The notes beneath the pieces were generated by a model. The model worked only from the letters and a program-made list of their open reading frames with translations. It had not been told where the DNA came from and ran no database searches. DNA of 64,000 nt from contig CP141135.1 in the NCBI GenBank assembly GCA_035236585.1, positions 2,638,001-2,702,000 of the forward strand, read 5' to 3'. This stretch comes from Warburgia ugandensis (lineage: Eukaryota > Streptophyta > Magnoliopsida > Canellales > Canellaceae). Position numbers and translations under genes: made by a program. Below, in pieces: positions 25,584 to 38,179 of this stretch (positions are counted from its first letter, which is position 1; every line of letters starts with the position of its first letter).

Positions 25584-25728
25584 GTTTGGAGTTTGGTTTT
25601 GAGAAGAACCCAAGTATGAAGTGTAAGAATCAAACCTCAAGATGACGAAGGGGAAGGAAGAAGGAAATACATGCAGCAACAAGAGATCTGCAAGAATTTA
25701 CGTAAGAATTTGAGACAGCTAGCAGAGA

Positions 25729-25739
25729 TTATATAAAAA
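25729..25739 (-). promoter_or_regulatory. Probable TATA box of CRK-3
   Basis: Minus-strand TTTTTATATAA lies about 146 bp upstream of the CRK-3 start codon. This would place transcription start near 25700 with a 5' leader of about 115 nt, normal for a plant gene. No intron or upstream ATG assignment was attempted. Confidence 0.45.
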
Positions 25740-26789
25740 TTTGAAAGCAACCTTCAGCTGAATTTATATTACAAGGGTACTGGATCAGCTAATGGAAATT
25801 AAAATGCAATTTTGGCCGAATTTAAAATGGATGCAAATTCACTAAACATTCAAAGAAGCACAATATAGCAAAAATTTTCAAGGTAAAGCAAAATATACGT
25901 ATGCCATCAGAAACAAGACGCAAGGAAAAACTAAAATGTAGTGAATATATGTTAGCATAACCTTATGCGGGGCGAAGAACAGAAAGTAAGCTTCCATTGT
26001 GAATTATCGATCTTCTAGTACGAATGATCCGAAGAAAAGAGATCAACAAGCGGAAGCAACACTTCATAAATAGAATTCAGAATCCACAAGTGAACAGAAA
26101 GAAGAAAGTCATTGAAACAGTTTCTAATGTGTGTTGGTGTGGTGAGGGGAAGGGAAACTTACCCACGAGCAGCCTTCTAGCAGGCTCCTTGCAACCATTG
26201 CACTAAAAAGGCTTGTAACAGTCAGGGTCCAACAGTGTAATTTTGTCTATTTTAACAGATGTCCAAACTATTAAAGGTTCTGAACCGTTATAACCAGCCC
26301 AAATCCCTCTCCCTAGGCCATGTGGGACTAACTCTTGGATGCTTAGACATTGATTTTCCATCTAATCTAATGGAAAAGCTAGAAAGTAGAAGCTAGGTCC
26401 AGAAGCATGCCAATCATTTTTGCTGAAGAAGAAAGAGGATTTTACCATCGGTAAATAACTGAGCAGTAAATGAAAGAACATGATTAAAGATTAAATATAG
26501 TGAAAGAGTGAAAGATTAATGCAATTCAACTGACTCTTATATGAACATAAACTATCAGTTCAATAGGAAAGAAAGATGGAAAGTAGAAATTTGACTTTTT
26601 TCAAGTGGGATTGGATCAATATGGAAGAAAGCAAACAGATACAAACTAGGGAAGCCTTGTGAAATCTCACATGTATTAACAATGAGCGCTCCAAAGAAAA
26701 TCTCAAGATCAATTCCTACTAGTTTCACTTCAATCATAGATTCATCGTCGAATGGAGTTTCTGTTAGGTACAAGAGAGAGAGAGCCAAA
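25740..26789. other. Upstream flank of CRK-3, no recognisable gene
   Basis: AT-rich upstream DNA of CRK-3. Short open frames at 26024-26206 (plus) and 26555-26812 (minus) have no recognisable domain; the latter runs into the Mutator-like element. Confidence 0.45.
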
Positions 26790-26798
26790 CATTCGTTA

Positions 26799-27421
26799 GG
26801 CTTTTTGGCCAAAAAACCCGGAAATTTTCAACTTTTAATAAATGCCCAGTATTATTTCTTATTTTCTAAATATCCCCAAATTGCAAATCGTTAGCAATTG
26901 CGCTAGGATGGCTAACGGTCTGTAACTCCGGTAGAAATATGCCGACGTAGATGCTGAGCTGTCAGGTCAACGGTCTGTAACACCGTTAGCAATTGCACCA
27001 GAATCGCTAGTTACAGAATCACTGGGTCCAGTCATCCATGAACCGAGCCACAATCGAGTGCAAGGTATTTTAGCACCTCCAATTCCTTGGCGACTTGGAT
27101 GGATGCATCAAAATATGCAGAAACAAGAGCTGCTTCAATGGCTTCTTCTTCCACGGTTTTTTCGGCATGGTTCTCCCACATAAAGTTCTTCACAAAACTT
27201 CACTTACCCTTGTTAAAAGCAGTCAAGGCCAACTGAGCAATTCAAATAGCCATTGATCTTATACCTCAGCATCGGAATGTTTCCAACACAGTTACAGACC
27301 ATTAGCCATCTTGGTGTAGTTGCTAATGATTGGCAAATTGTGAGTATGTAAAAATTAAAAGATAATTCTGGGTATACTTGTTGAAAGTAAAATGATTCTG
27401 GGTTTTCTTGGCCAAAAAACC
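26799..27421. mobile_element. Mutator-like non-autonomous element (623 bp) with long inverted ends
   Basis: Inverted arms of about 130-140 bp lie at 26799-26935 and 27290-27421. The left starts GGCTTTTTGGCCAAAAAACC; the right, read inward on the other strand, starts GGTTTTTTGGCCAAGAAAAC, and both continue through alignable blocks ending in CAATTGC/CAACTAC and GGCTAACGG/GGCTAATGG. Flanking 9-bp direct repeats are CATTCGTTA (26790-26798) and CATTCGTAA (27422-27430), 8 of 9 identical. Long inverted ends plus 9-bp duplications are the hallmark of Mutator-like elements. There is no transposase. The interior (about 26936-27289) is richer in GC than the arms and contains a 56-codon open stretch, so it may be a captured gene piece. 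Confidence 0.8.
27032..27199 (-). pseudogene. Possible captured gene fragment inside the Mutator-like element
   Basis: A minus-strand stretch without stops (about 55 codons) reads VKNFMWENHAEKT and continues with an acidic helix-like EEEAIEAALVSAYFDAS and KELEVLKYLALDCGSVHG. It looks protein-like in composition, unlike the surrounding DNA, but I do not recognise the family. A donor-like AAGG|GTAAGT lies just upstream at about 27203-27212. It is bounded by stops and has no good start, so it is at most an exon fragment. Confidence 0.35.
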
Positions 27422-27430
27422 CATTCGTAA

Positions 27431-27774
27431 AGGCCAAACAAAAAGGGAGAACAGAAGAAGATAGATGCATAAACAGAAACAAGTGAAGTAGGTACCATTG
27501 CTAGAAAATGAATAAACAAGGTTCTTTAAGTAAAAAAGAGCTTCTAAATCTAGCATTTGAAGTGTGAAGGAACGGGAAGAGATTACAACCTCAATTAACA
27601 CTTAAGAGCTGCAGTCACTCAATCGGACTCGTCAAGTTGCAAATTAGTCGGCCATTTGCTGTATTTATAAGAAGAGGTTGGGGAGTCGAAATTGTGGAGT
27701 CAACAAAGGAAGAGAGAGAGAGAGGGAGGTAAATGTGTATTGGCTGGAAGTGATGATGGAATGTGACGAATGAG
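27431..27774. other. No recognisable feature
   Basis: Short spacer between the Mutator-like element and the tandem array. It includes a short AG-rich tract near 27710-27727. Open frames here have no domain. Confidence 0.45.
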
Positions 27775-30700
27775 AAGAAAGTTTTGTTTAAACTAATTTC
27801 AGGTATCTTTGGATGAAGTAAAGGGTTAGGGGTCATTGACCAAAATGTGTTACAAATTACTTAGGTATGACTTATTAGGATTTGAAGTCAATAGAGAGGA
27901 CTTGAACTAGAAGAGGAGACTTGGCACAACAATTGAGTTGTTGCTGTGTGACCTAGAAGTTATGGGTTTGAGGTGTGGAAATAGCCTCCAGCAAAATAGA
28001 AGGTAGGGCTGCATACTATAGGCCATTTGTGGTTTGCCCCTTCCCTAGACCCTGCATACACGGTAGCTTAAAGCACTGGGCTACCCAGAGAGGTCGTCAA
28101 TGCTAGTAGTTGGGAAGATTTTGATTCTTAATAGTTCAAAGAACCAAGGACTAAAATGAAAGTGCTTTTGTAACTAAAAATGCAACAGTCTGCAAATGTA
28201 AAAAGTGATATTTCATCCAGTCTATTCTTAAGTATTGGAGAAGTAAGAAGAAACTTTTATTTAAACTAATTTCAGGTATCTTTGGATGAAGTAAAGGGTT
28301 AGGGGTCATTGACCAAAAGGTGTTACAAATTTCTCAGGCATGACTTATTCGAATTTAAAGTCAATAGAGAGGACTTGAACTAGAAGTGGAGACTTGGCAC
28401 AACAACTGAGTTGTTGCCGTGTGACTTAGAAGTTATAGGTTATAGGTGTGGAAATAGCCTCCAGCAAAACAGATGGTACGGCTGCATACTATAGGCCATT
28501 TGTGGTCTGCCCATTCTGCAGACCCTGCAGACACGGTAGCTTAATGCACTGGGTTACCCAGAGAGGACTTCAATACTAGTAGTTGGGAAGATTTTGATTC
28601 TTAATAGTTCAAAGAACTAATGATTAAATGAAAGTACTTTGTAATAGAAAATACAGCAGTCTGTAAATGTAAAAAGTGATATTTCTTCCAGTCCCTTCTT
28701 AAGTATTGGAGAAGTATGAATTTTTTTTTATCTAAACTAATTTCAGGTATCTTTAGATGAAGTAAAGGGTTAGGGTAATTGACCAAAAGGTATTACAAAT
28801 TTCTTATGCATGACTTATTTGGATTTAAAGTCAATAGAGAGGACTTGAACTAGAAGAGGAGACTTGGAACAACAATTGAGTTGCTACCGTATGACCTAGA
28901 AGTTATGGGTTTGAGGCGTAGATATAACCTCCAGCAAAATAGAGGGTAAGGCTGTATACTATAGGCCAGTTGTGGTCTGTCCCTTACCCAAACCCTACAT
29001 ACACGGTAGCTTAATGCACCGAGCTACTCAGAGAGGACTTCAATACTAGTAGTTGGAAAGATTTTGATTCTTAATAGTTCATAGAACCAAGGACTAAAAT
29101 GGAAGTACTTTTGCAACAGAAAATGCAGCAGTCTACAAATGTAAAAAGTGATATTTCTTCTAGTCCCTTCTTAAGTATTGGAGAAGTAAGAAGAAACATT
29201 TATCTAAACTAATTTCAAGTATCTTTAGATGAAGTAAAGGGTTAGGGATCATTGACCAAAAGGCGTTACAAATTTCTTAGGCATGACTTATTCGGATTTC
29301 AAGTCAATAGAGGACTTGAACTAGAAGAGGTGACTTGGTACAACAATTGAGTTGTTGCCGTGTAACCTAGAAGTTATGGGTTTGAGGCGTGGAAAAAGCC
29401 TCTAGCAAAATAGAAGGTAAGGATGCATACTATAGGCCATTTGTGGTCTGTCCCTTCCCCAGACCCTGCATACACGGTAGCCTAATGCACAATGTACCCA
29501 GAGAGGACTTCAATACTAGTAGTTGGGAAGATTTTGATTTTTAATAGTTCAAAGAACCAAGGACTAAAATGAAAGTACTTTTGTAACAAAAAATGCAGTA
29601 GTCTGCAAATGTAAAAAGTGATATTTCTTCCAGTCCCTTCTTAAGTATTGGAGAAGTAAGAAGAAACTTTTAACTAAACTAATTTCAGGTATCTTTGGAT
29701 GAAGTAAAGGGTTAGGGGTCATTGACCAAAAGGTGTTACAAATTACTTAGGCATCACTTATTCGGATTTGAAGTCAATAGAGGGGTCTTGAACTAGAAGA
29801 GGAGACTTGGCACAACAATTGAGTTGTTGCCTGTGACCTAGAAGTTATGGGTTTGAGGCGTGGAAATAGCCTCCAGCAAAATAGAAGGTAAGGCTGCATA
29901 CTGTTGGCCATTTGTGGTCTGCCCCTTCCCCAGACCCACATACACGGTAGCTTAATGCACCATGTACCCAGAGAGGACTTCAATACTAGTAGTTGGGAAG
30001 ATTTTGATTCTTAATAGTTCAAAGAACCAAGGATTAAAATGAAAGTACTTTTATAACAAAAAATGCAGTAGTTTGCAAATGTAAAAAGTGATATTTCTTC
30101 TAGTCCCTTCTTAAGTATTGGAGAAGTAAGAAGAAACTTTTATTTAAACTAATTTCAGGTATCTTTGGATGAAGTAAAGGGTTAGGGGTCATTGACCAAA
30201 AGGTGTTACAAATTACTTAGGCATGACTTATTCGGATTTGATGTCAATAGAGAGGACTTGAACTAGAAGAGGAGACTTGGCATAACAATTGAGTTTTTGC
30301 CATGTGACCTAGAAGTTATGGGTTTGAGGCGTGGAAACAGCCTCCAGCAAAATAGAAGGTAAGGTTGCATACTGTAGGCCATTTGTGGTCTGCCCCTTCC
30401 CCAGACCCTGCATACACAGTAGCTTAATGCACCGGGCTACCCAAAGAGGACTTCAATACTAGTTGGGAAGATTTTGATTCTTAATAGTTCAAAGAACCAA
30501 GGACTAAAATGAAAGTACTTTTATAACTGAAAATGCAGCAGTCTGCAAATGTAAAAAGTGATATTTCTTCTAGTACCTTCTTAAGTATTGGAGAAGTAAG
30601 ATGAAACTTTTATTTAAACTAATTTTAGGTATCTTTGGATGAAGTAAAGGGTTGGGGGTCATTGACCAAAAGGCATTACAAATTTCTTAGGCATGGCTTA

Positions 30701-32173
30701 TTCGGATTTGAAGTCAATAGAGAGGACTTGAACTAGAAGAGGAGACTTGGCACAACAATTGAGTTGTTGCCGTGTGACCTAGAAGCTATGGGTGTGAAGT
30801 GTGGAAATAGCCTCCAGCAAAATAGAAGGTAGGGCTGTATACTATAGGTCATTTGTGGCCTGCCCCTTCCCTAGACCCTGCATACACGGTAGCTTAATGC
30901 ACTGGGCTACCCAGAGAGGACTTCAATATTAGTAGTTGGGAAGACTTTGATTCTTAATAGTTCAAAGAACCAAAAACTAAAATGAAAGTACTTTTGTAAC
31001 AAAAAATGCAGCAGTCTGCAAATGTAAAAAGTGATATTTCTTCTAGTCCCTTCTTAAGTATTGGATAAGTAAGAAGAAACTTTTATCTAAACTAATTTCA
31101 GGTATCTTTGGATGAAGTAAAGGGTTAGGGGTCATTGACCAAAAGGTGTTACAAATTACTTAGGCATGACTTATTCAAATTTGATGTCAATAGAGAGGAC
31201 TTGAACTAGAAGAGGAGACTTGGTACAACAATTGAGTGATTGCCGTGTGATGTAGAAGTTATGGGTTTGAGGTGTGGAAATAGCCTCCAGCAAAATAGAA
31301 GGTAGGGATGCATACTATAGGCCATTTGTGGTCTACCCCTTCCCCAGACCTTGCATACACGGTAGCTTAATGCACTAGGCTACCCACTGAGGACTACAAT
31401 ACTAGTAGTTGAGAAGATTTTGATTCTTAATAGTTCAAAGAGCCAATGACTAAAATGAAAGTACTTTTGTAACAGAAAATGCAACAGTTTGCAAATGTAA
31501 AATGTGATAATTCTTCCAGTCCCTTCTTAAGTATGGGAGAAGTAAGAAAAAACTTTTATCTAAACTAATTTCAGGTATCTTTGGATGAAGTAAAGGGTTG
31601 GGGGTCATTGACCAAAAGTTGTTACAAATTTCTTAGGCATGACTTATTCGGATTTGAAGTCAATAGAGAGGACTTGAACTATAAGAGGAGACTTGGCACA
31701 ACAATTGAGTTATTCCCGTGTGACCTAGAAGTTATGAGATTGAGGTGTGGAAATAGCCTCCAGCAAAATATAAGGTAGGGTTGCATTCTATAGGTCATTT
31801 GTGGTATGCCCCTTCCCCAAACCCTGCATACACGGTAGCTTAATGCACCGGGCTACCCAGAGAGTACTTCAATACTAGTAGTTGGGAAGATTTTGATTCT
31901 GAATAGTTCAAAGAACCAATGACTAAAATAAAAGTACTTTAATAACAGAAAATGCAGCAGTCTGCAAATGTAAAAAGTAATATTTCTTCCAGTCCCTTCT
32001 TAAGTATTGGAGAAGTAAGAAGAAACTTTTATCTAAACTAATTTCAGGTATCTTTGGATGAAGTAAAGGGTTAGGGGTCATTGAACAAAAGTTGTTACAA
32101 ATTTCTTAGGCATGACTTATTCGGATTTGAAGTCAATAGAGAGGACTTGAACTAGAAGAGGAGACTTGGCACA
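27775..32173. repeat. Tandem array of about 471-bp units (about 9.3 copies), each with a SINE-derived segment
   Basis: The landmark ATTTCAGGTATCTTTGGATG (with small variants) begins at 27796, 28269, 28740, 29212, 29682, 30152, 30622, 31095, 31568 and 32041, giving periods of 470-473 bp. The array breaks off at GAGACTTGGCACA (32173). Within every unit a segment of about 180 bp matches the Au SINE in order: box A-like head, GTGTGACCTAGAAGTTATGG (box B region, TGGGTTTGAGGC), AATAGCCTCCAGCAAAAT, GGCTGCATACTATAGG, CCCCTTCCCCAGACCCTGCA and a terminal GGGCTACCCAGAG. The other 290 bp is unrecognised. Copies differ by scattered substitutions and small indels, and no unit is coding. In effect it is a small satellite built on a SINE insertion. 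Confidence 0.93.
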
Positions 32174-34024
32174 TCATGCGTTTTCGGAATAATATCAATA
32201 GTTGAACAAATCAAATGAACGTGTAAGAACAAATATGTGTTCGCATGGTTGTTCTAACTCACAGTGAGGCGCAGCCTACTGCTGCTGTCTCGTGTTTCTT
32301 AAAGGCCGCTAACCCTTCCAACTGAATTTCTGGCACAATTGGTTTGTCGGCCACTGTGAACAGTGAATGCCCTAAAAAAATGTTCTTTAGTGGAGGATGC
32401 TAACCATTGACCCTTAATCCCATGAATAGGAGGATAATACCTTTCTAAAAATACCCAAATGCAGGATCTCAGCCATGTCCTACGCTGACTTTAAAAACAT
32501 ACCCGTGTTGAAAATTCCAACACCCTAGCATTAGAATGTTCAGAGTTTTGACCCGCCACCGAACCAGCTCAAGTGCATGTGCTAATCCGCCAAGGTTTTC
32601 TTTGAAGATTTGTTTATTATATTAAGCACGATTGGACCCGCTCAAAGCCTCAAACAAGTAGACAATAATCCAGTACATCATCACCATTCCATGAGTTAAT
32701 TAATCTTTTTAGCGTCATAACAGATATGGCGGCAGATATGGCGGCTAAGGACTTAATTATTAGTGAAACTGTAGTTAAATGGTAGGAGGCGCCTCCTCTA
32801 AGCGGGTCGCAGGTTCATGATAGCACTTTCTTCGCTGTTGGGGAGATTTCAACTTAGATTTAGGAATAGGATAACGTGTTAGCCAGTGGTTTGCTTAGAA
32901 AAAATACAATGAAACCAGCTAGCTCAACGCCGCAAAGGACGCTGCAAATGTCAAGCCCAGCTCCAGTGGGGACTTGCCCCTCAATGTAGCAAAGTCTGCC
33001 ATTAAGTCTGACAGGCCTCACCGAACACGGACCTGCTATTTGCAGCCCCTTACGGCAGCTTCATGTCATTTTCGAAATACGACATCCAATTCCACAGGTA
33101 ACAAGTGTGGCCGGCCCATTGTACATTGGGGTAGGCCCTGCTGATTTACGGCTTCCTATTTGAAATCCGGGTTCAGTATCCGTCTGGCACTTTTCTGCGT
33201 CCGGCTCGCTCGTCTCTCATTTTATCAGGGAGAGGGCCCCTATTAGTAAGTTTGCAAGGAGGTTCGCAGAAATAACCAATAATAAGACGATTCATGTATT
33301 GACATTTTATGCCTATTTCCATTGGTGTGGATCTCAATCAAGAACTACGAAGAAAAAAGAAAGATTCGTTTGCTTGCCTCCTTCCAGCCCATAATGCCTA
33401 ACTATTATGCCCCCTCGCTTCAGGGGGGAGAATTGAAGAGTTTATGTGAGATAACATACAAATACTCCAATAAAATAATGTCTAAGTAGTGTGCTTAAGT
33501 TTTTAATGAGCCGGCCGATAGCAGAGAAAATAATCCTTCGGAATAATGCTTAATGGAAAGGTTGCTCAACAAAGCAAATGTCTTGCATTTCTTCTCAGAA
33601 ACAAACAAAACAATAACCACGATAATAAGAAAAATTAATCATAAACTATAGGCCTCCTGTGGTTTTATACGTATTAGTCGTGAAAATCAATTGAATAATG
33701 GAAAGATAACGTCGGAGTTCTTAAAGTCATACCTGGAGTTCCAAATTTGTCATTCTCAACGTATTGACCAAGTCCTAAAAATCATAATAACTAAACCTGA
33801 TCTGAAAAAGTCTCATAAGATTTTGATAAGTTGTCTTACCCACATAGTAAAGTTCAAGTTATTATTTTTGGTCTAATAAATGGATCCCAAAGATCTTCAG
33901 AAGATGCTTTCCTTTTTATTTCTTGCATGCCTCCTTTAAGCAAATTATATTTATTTATTTGAATAATTCATCTTCTACATTTTCTTCCTTTAAAGTAAGG
34001 ATACACGAGTTACACGCTTGCAAA
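32174..34024. other. No nuclear gene recognised; part resembles organelle-type DNA
   Basis: The composition changes at about 32880-33440 to more GC-rich, low-bias sequence (for example CCGGCCCATTGTACATTGGG near 33111 and GGGAGAGGGCCCCTATTAG near 33227). Such texture is common in plant mitochondrial DNA, but I identified no mitochondrial gene. The remainder is AT-rich. The segment near 32500-32600 resembles 40500-40600 (TGTTGAAAATTCC-AACAC followed by ACCAGCTCAA), an old duplication. Confidence 0.35.
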
Positions 34025-34629
34025 TCAACGACCAGAGTGATGGGTGATCGATAAGACGGCATTGGATGTAGATGACCCAGTGGAAGTGGATGCGTCGCCA
34101 TGAACTCTGTTGGTGGAGTCTATAAAGGTTGGTCTGTTTGGCCTCTGCATAACTGACGCTTTGTTGAGCAACGAAACCACAACTTCAGACATTGTAGGCC
34201 TTGAAGCAACCACTGATTGAGTACACGAGAGAGCTATCTCTATAATCCTCTCCACTTCAGCCTTTTCTGTATCATCTAGTTCCAAGTTCTCATCCACTAA
34301 ATTCAACAACTTGTCCGACTCATATAGTTTCCATGCCTGTTAAACAATGCAGCTAATAAGCATATGTATTTGGTCAAGTTGATCGAAAAAAACTTGATTG
34401 GTCCTAGTCAAATGAAGAATCTAATAACTCATAGACGTCACTTTTCTAAAATTTCATTTGAAGTTTGGTCAAATAGAATCTGAACAAAGCAGTAGCGAAT
34501 CATGCTGCAAGGAGCCTTGAAGATGAAGTAAAGGCCTTCTGGTGAAGTAGAGCAAGAAGGCCCTCTCCTGTGGCTCGAGGTAATCGTGGGTGTGTGTGTT
34601 CAACATTCAGGAAAAAAAAGGAGAGAGAG

Positions 34630-34965
34630 AGCCTGAAAGTTAAAGCAGCATACGATCACTATGAAATGCACTTATCAGTGTATGAATATAGCCCATATGG
34701 GTGTATTAATGCATAAAATTAAACAACTTAACTGGACTTCCTTGGTATTCAAGCAGTAATTACAATAGTAGTGACAAGGAACTGAAACAAAAAGCAGAAT
34801 CAAGTCGTGCTGCAAGTAGCCTGAAACTTTGGAGCAGCATAAGATATATATGAGATGTTCTGACCGGTATATGAATATAGCACATGTCGGTCTGTGTTTG
34901 TGTCAATGTAGATAATTAAACCACTTAGCTGGAGTTTCTTCATAGCTAAGCAGTAAATAGTGCAG
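34630..34965. repeat. Imperfect tandem duplication in CRK-4 last intron, period about 189 bp
   Basis: GCCTGAAA at 34630 and 34819 starts two alignable copies sharing AGCAGCATA, TATGAATATAGC and AATTAAAC blocks and a GCTAAGCAGTAA/TCAAGCAGTAA block. It lies inside the intron between exons 7 and 6 (34337-35377) and partly explains why that intron is longer than the 693-bp counterpart in CRK-3. Confidence 0.65.
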
Positions 34966-37900
34966 TAGTTGGATATAACTGCAACTTCATTGCAACAAAT
35001 TACAGCTTAAGCTTAGGCGGAGAAGAACTTGAGGAAAGGTCACGAAGCCAAGGAAATGGTTTCACAGAGTTATGACCCTTGACTCATTTAAGTTAGAGAC
35101 ATTAGAAGGGCTAGACGAAGCCAACTCAATTATACAAGAACAATTTTATCAAAAATATTACTTTGAGTGAAACTGGTTTCCCTTTCTGATCATTGTTTCT
35201 TCTTGATTCAGGATGACTTTGTTTCCAAAAAAGAAGGTCCCCGCTACTTAAGTTTTAGGAACATTATTAGTTACAGGTATCACCAACATCCATCTGCTAA
35301 TAAGGTGGTCAGCTTCTCATTGAGACGATAACAACATCACAAGAAATGAGAGAAACTTAGTTACTGCAAATAATTACCCATTAAAGGAGGTATTGGGTGA
35401 CTGGTTCAAGCTCTGCATCATTTGTCCATCGGCCACTTATGATTTCCAGTATGACGACGCCATAGCTATACGTATCAAGCGTCTCAGATAGCTGTCCGCG
35501 GATTCCATACTCTGGGGCTGTATATCCTCTATCCAACAGGATAATATCAACAGCATTTAAGATGTAGGTACTAAATTTTCTAAGCACAGACACAACTCAT
35601 TGACCCTTTGAATAGTCATTCAAGCACCAAATGCATGTGGAGAATTAAATCATTTATAACAGCTTCTGTGCATTCTAGCATTGTTCTTAATCAGTGAAAA
35701 GGTATATACAGGGAAAAAGATGAAAATACTCGATAAGTTCATACAGTTCTGAATCTTGACTTACAAGGTTCCCGCAAATTTAGTGCTCATATGACTCTGG
35801 CCCTCGGGAAGAAGCCTCTCGAGTCCGAAATCTGCAATTTTGGGCTGCAGCTCATCATCAAGGAGGATGTTACTAGATTTGATATCTCTATGAATTATAC
35901 AGACATGGAATTCCCTGTGCAAGTATGCAAGGCCTCGCGCTATACCGACAATGATGTCAAATCGTTGCTTCCAGATAAGGCTTCCTCGTCTCTCACCTGT
36001 TATGCATGGAACCTAACTTTGTTCAGCGTAAAGCACAAAAGTAGGGCCACTTCAGTATTATGTTTGTAATTTCAAGATGACATACATGGCTTGAAATGAT
36101 TATTTTAGCTAGGTAATTATATAGGAATCACGAAACATGGAAAACTGAGATTATGTTTTATGCACATATGATAGGCAATGTACTAAGTAATATTTTGAAT
36201 CTTTCGACTCATGATGTCAGCCGAATCTTAAAGCACAGTCTGGCATAGTTGCTTCTATTCAACAGAAATCTCCAATCATCCATACAGTAATCTAGCTACA
36301 TTAGGAAAATGATAATACCAAATAAGAAGTTGTTAAGAGTGCTGTTTTGCATGTATTCATAAACAAGCAGCATTTCCGGGCCTTTTCCGCAACAACCAAG
36401 CAAACGAACAAGGTTCCGGTGATGAACTTTACTTATAAGCTTCACTTCAGCTTCAAAACTTTCCTCCGCTCTACTTGCTTGGCTTATCATGAGTTTCTTG
36501 ACTGCTACAGTTTTCCACTTTTAACAACACCCTGCAATTAACAAAGGAAGATCCATCCATCATATGTACAATCAAGTAACTCATCTTCTATTCAATCAAA
36601 TATTAATATTCTTTCTTAAATAAAAGAATGAATTTTCACGTAGCAACAATTAATTTCTTGATATTCACCAATTCGAGCACCTTACCTTGTACACATCTCC
36701 AAAACCGCCTTCACCCAATTTATTTTCCTCACTGAAATTTTTTGTTGCAGATTTAAGATCTTTGTATTCAAAATTTACTGGCCCACGCAGCTCAGTCGCC
36801 CCTAGTACGTTTTCTGTAGAGGAAATAACAGGTATAGCATGTCAAAAATGCTATTGTCCCAAGTATCCAATCCAACTGAAGCAAGTGAAATTCAATGGTT
36901 CCGGTCCTCATAGATTCTTTTGAGAAAAACAAAGGTGGTCTTACGGGCGTTTAATCAAGAGAGATTACAGAAATTCAATTCCCTCTTGATATAACCCATC
37001 GAAAATTCACCCACTGAAGAATGCTAAATAACAGAAATTTTAGATTCCAAGTAGAATAGTAGAATCATGACCTGAGGAATCTAGCATTATGAGTTTCACC
37101 TACAGGTGAATTCATGAATGCATTCCATGCGAACGTAAAAATTGTGCAATCCTCCATAGGAATCAATTCAGTCTTGACTAGTGGCCCATAGTATATATGC
37201 AATCTTCTCTTTCATTGTAGAATTGAAGGAATGTTAAACTTATGCAAATGTAACAGCACTTACTTTCCCACATCTTCCTCCTTTTAGATCGTCTACGAAG
37301 GAGAAACAACAGCAGACTGATGGACAAAAGAAAGCCAGCTCCTCCAGCAACACCTCCAATGATAGCGCCCCTAGTTTGGGAACCTTCTATGGATACAAAT
37401 TCATTCATAGAAATCATTAAAACAGTTCAGTTGATCCAAGGAGTAGGAAGGTCATATCTTAGGGGCTGTTCTATGATGGATGTCATGATCTAAATTCAAA
37501 AAGTAAAGTTGTTGTTAGAAATTCTGAAAGAGTTTGCGGACAATATTGAACTATGGGGACTCCCTGACTATAACTACTAGAGACATCACTCTTGGATGAT
37601 TCAAACTGCCCTTCTTCCAGGCCCATTCTTAGATAGACAATGCCTCGAAATTCTCTTCGGTTGCAAAAAATGAGTTGTAAAACATGTTTTGAATGAGTTT
37701 AGAGGGTGGTGCGCATGAGTGTAGAAGTTATTGTACCACAACGTAAAACGGACCATCGTACAAACTTCTCATGCTTAGACCACCTACCTCTCCTCAAAAA
37801 AGGAGCAAGATTTGTCGTGAAATTCTCACTAAAGAATGCTGTATCTGAGTACCTCAAGAAACATCCAGCATCCACAGATCTAGCCTGCACATCCCTTAGG

Positions 37901-38179
37901 CAAGCCTGTATGTTCCCATATGCCACATTCAAGCACACCGCACACCCACTTACACTCACCGTGTGCACACACTGAGCCACACCGTAGACGACATTCCCAC
38001 CACTCTCCCTCTTTGCAGCAGCAAAATAACCACGCATCTTTGGTGTAGCATCAGAAAGGTCTGCCAATAGTCTGTCAGCAACGGAACGAAATCCATGGCT
38101 TTCCGATGCAGTATAATTGTAACAAACCGGAACGTTGCCTAGGAGAGTCGAATCATTGAAGAAGGAAACGCTCTCATAC

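Noticed and set aside
27775-32173. CRISPR-like array or bacterial repeat
   Set aside because: Units are about 471 bp and wholly repeated, with no short repeat/unique spacer pattern, and the setting is a plant nuclear genome.
35791-36069. 92-codon plus-strand frame
   Set aside because: Antisense shadow of CRK-4 exon 5.
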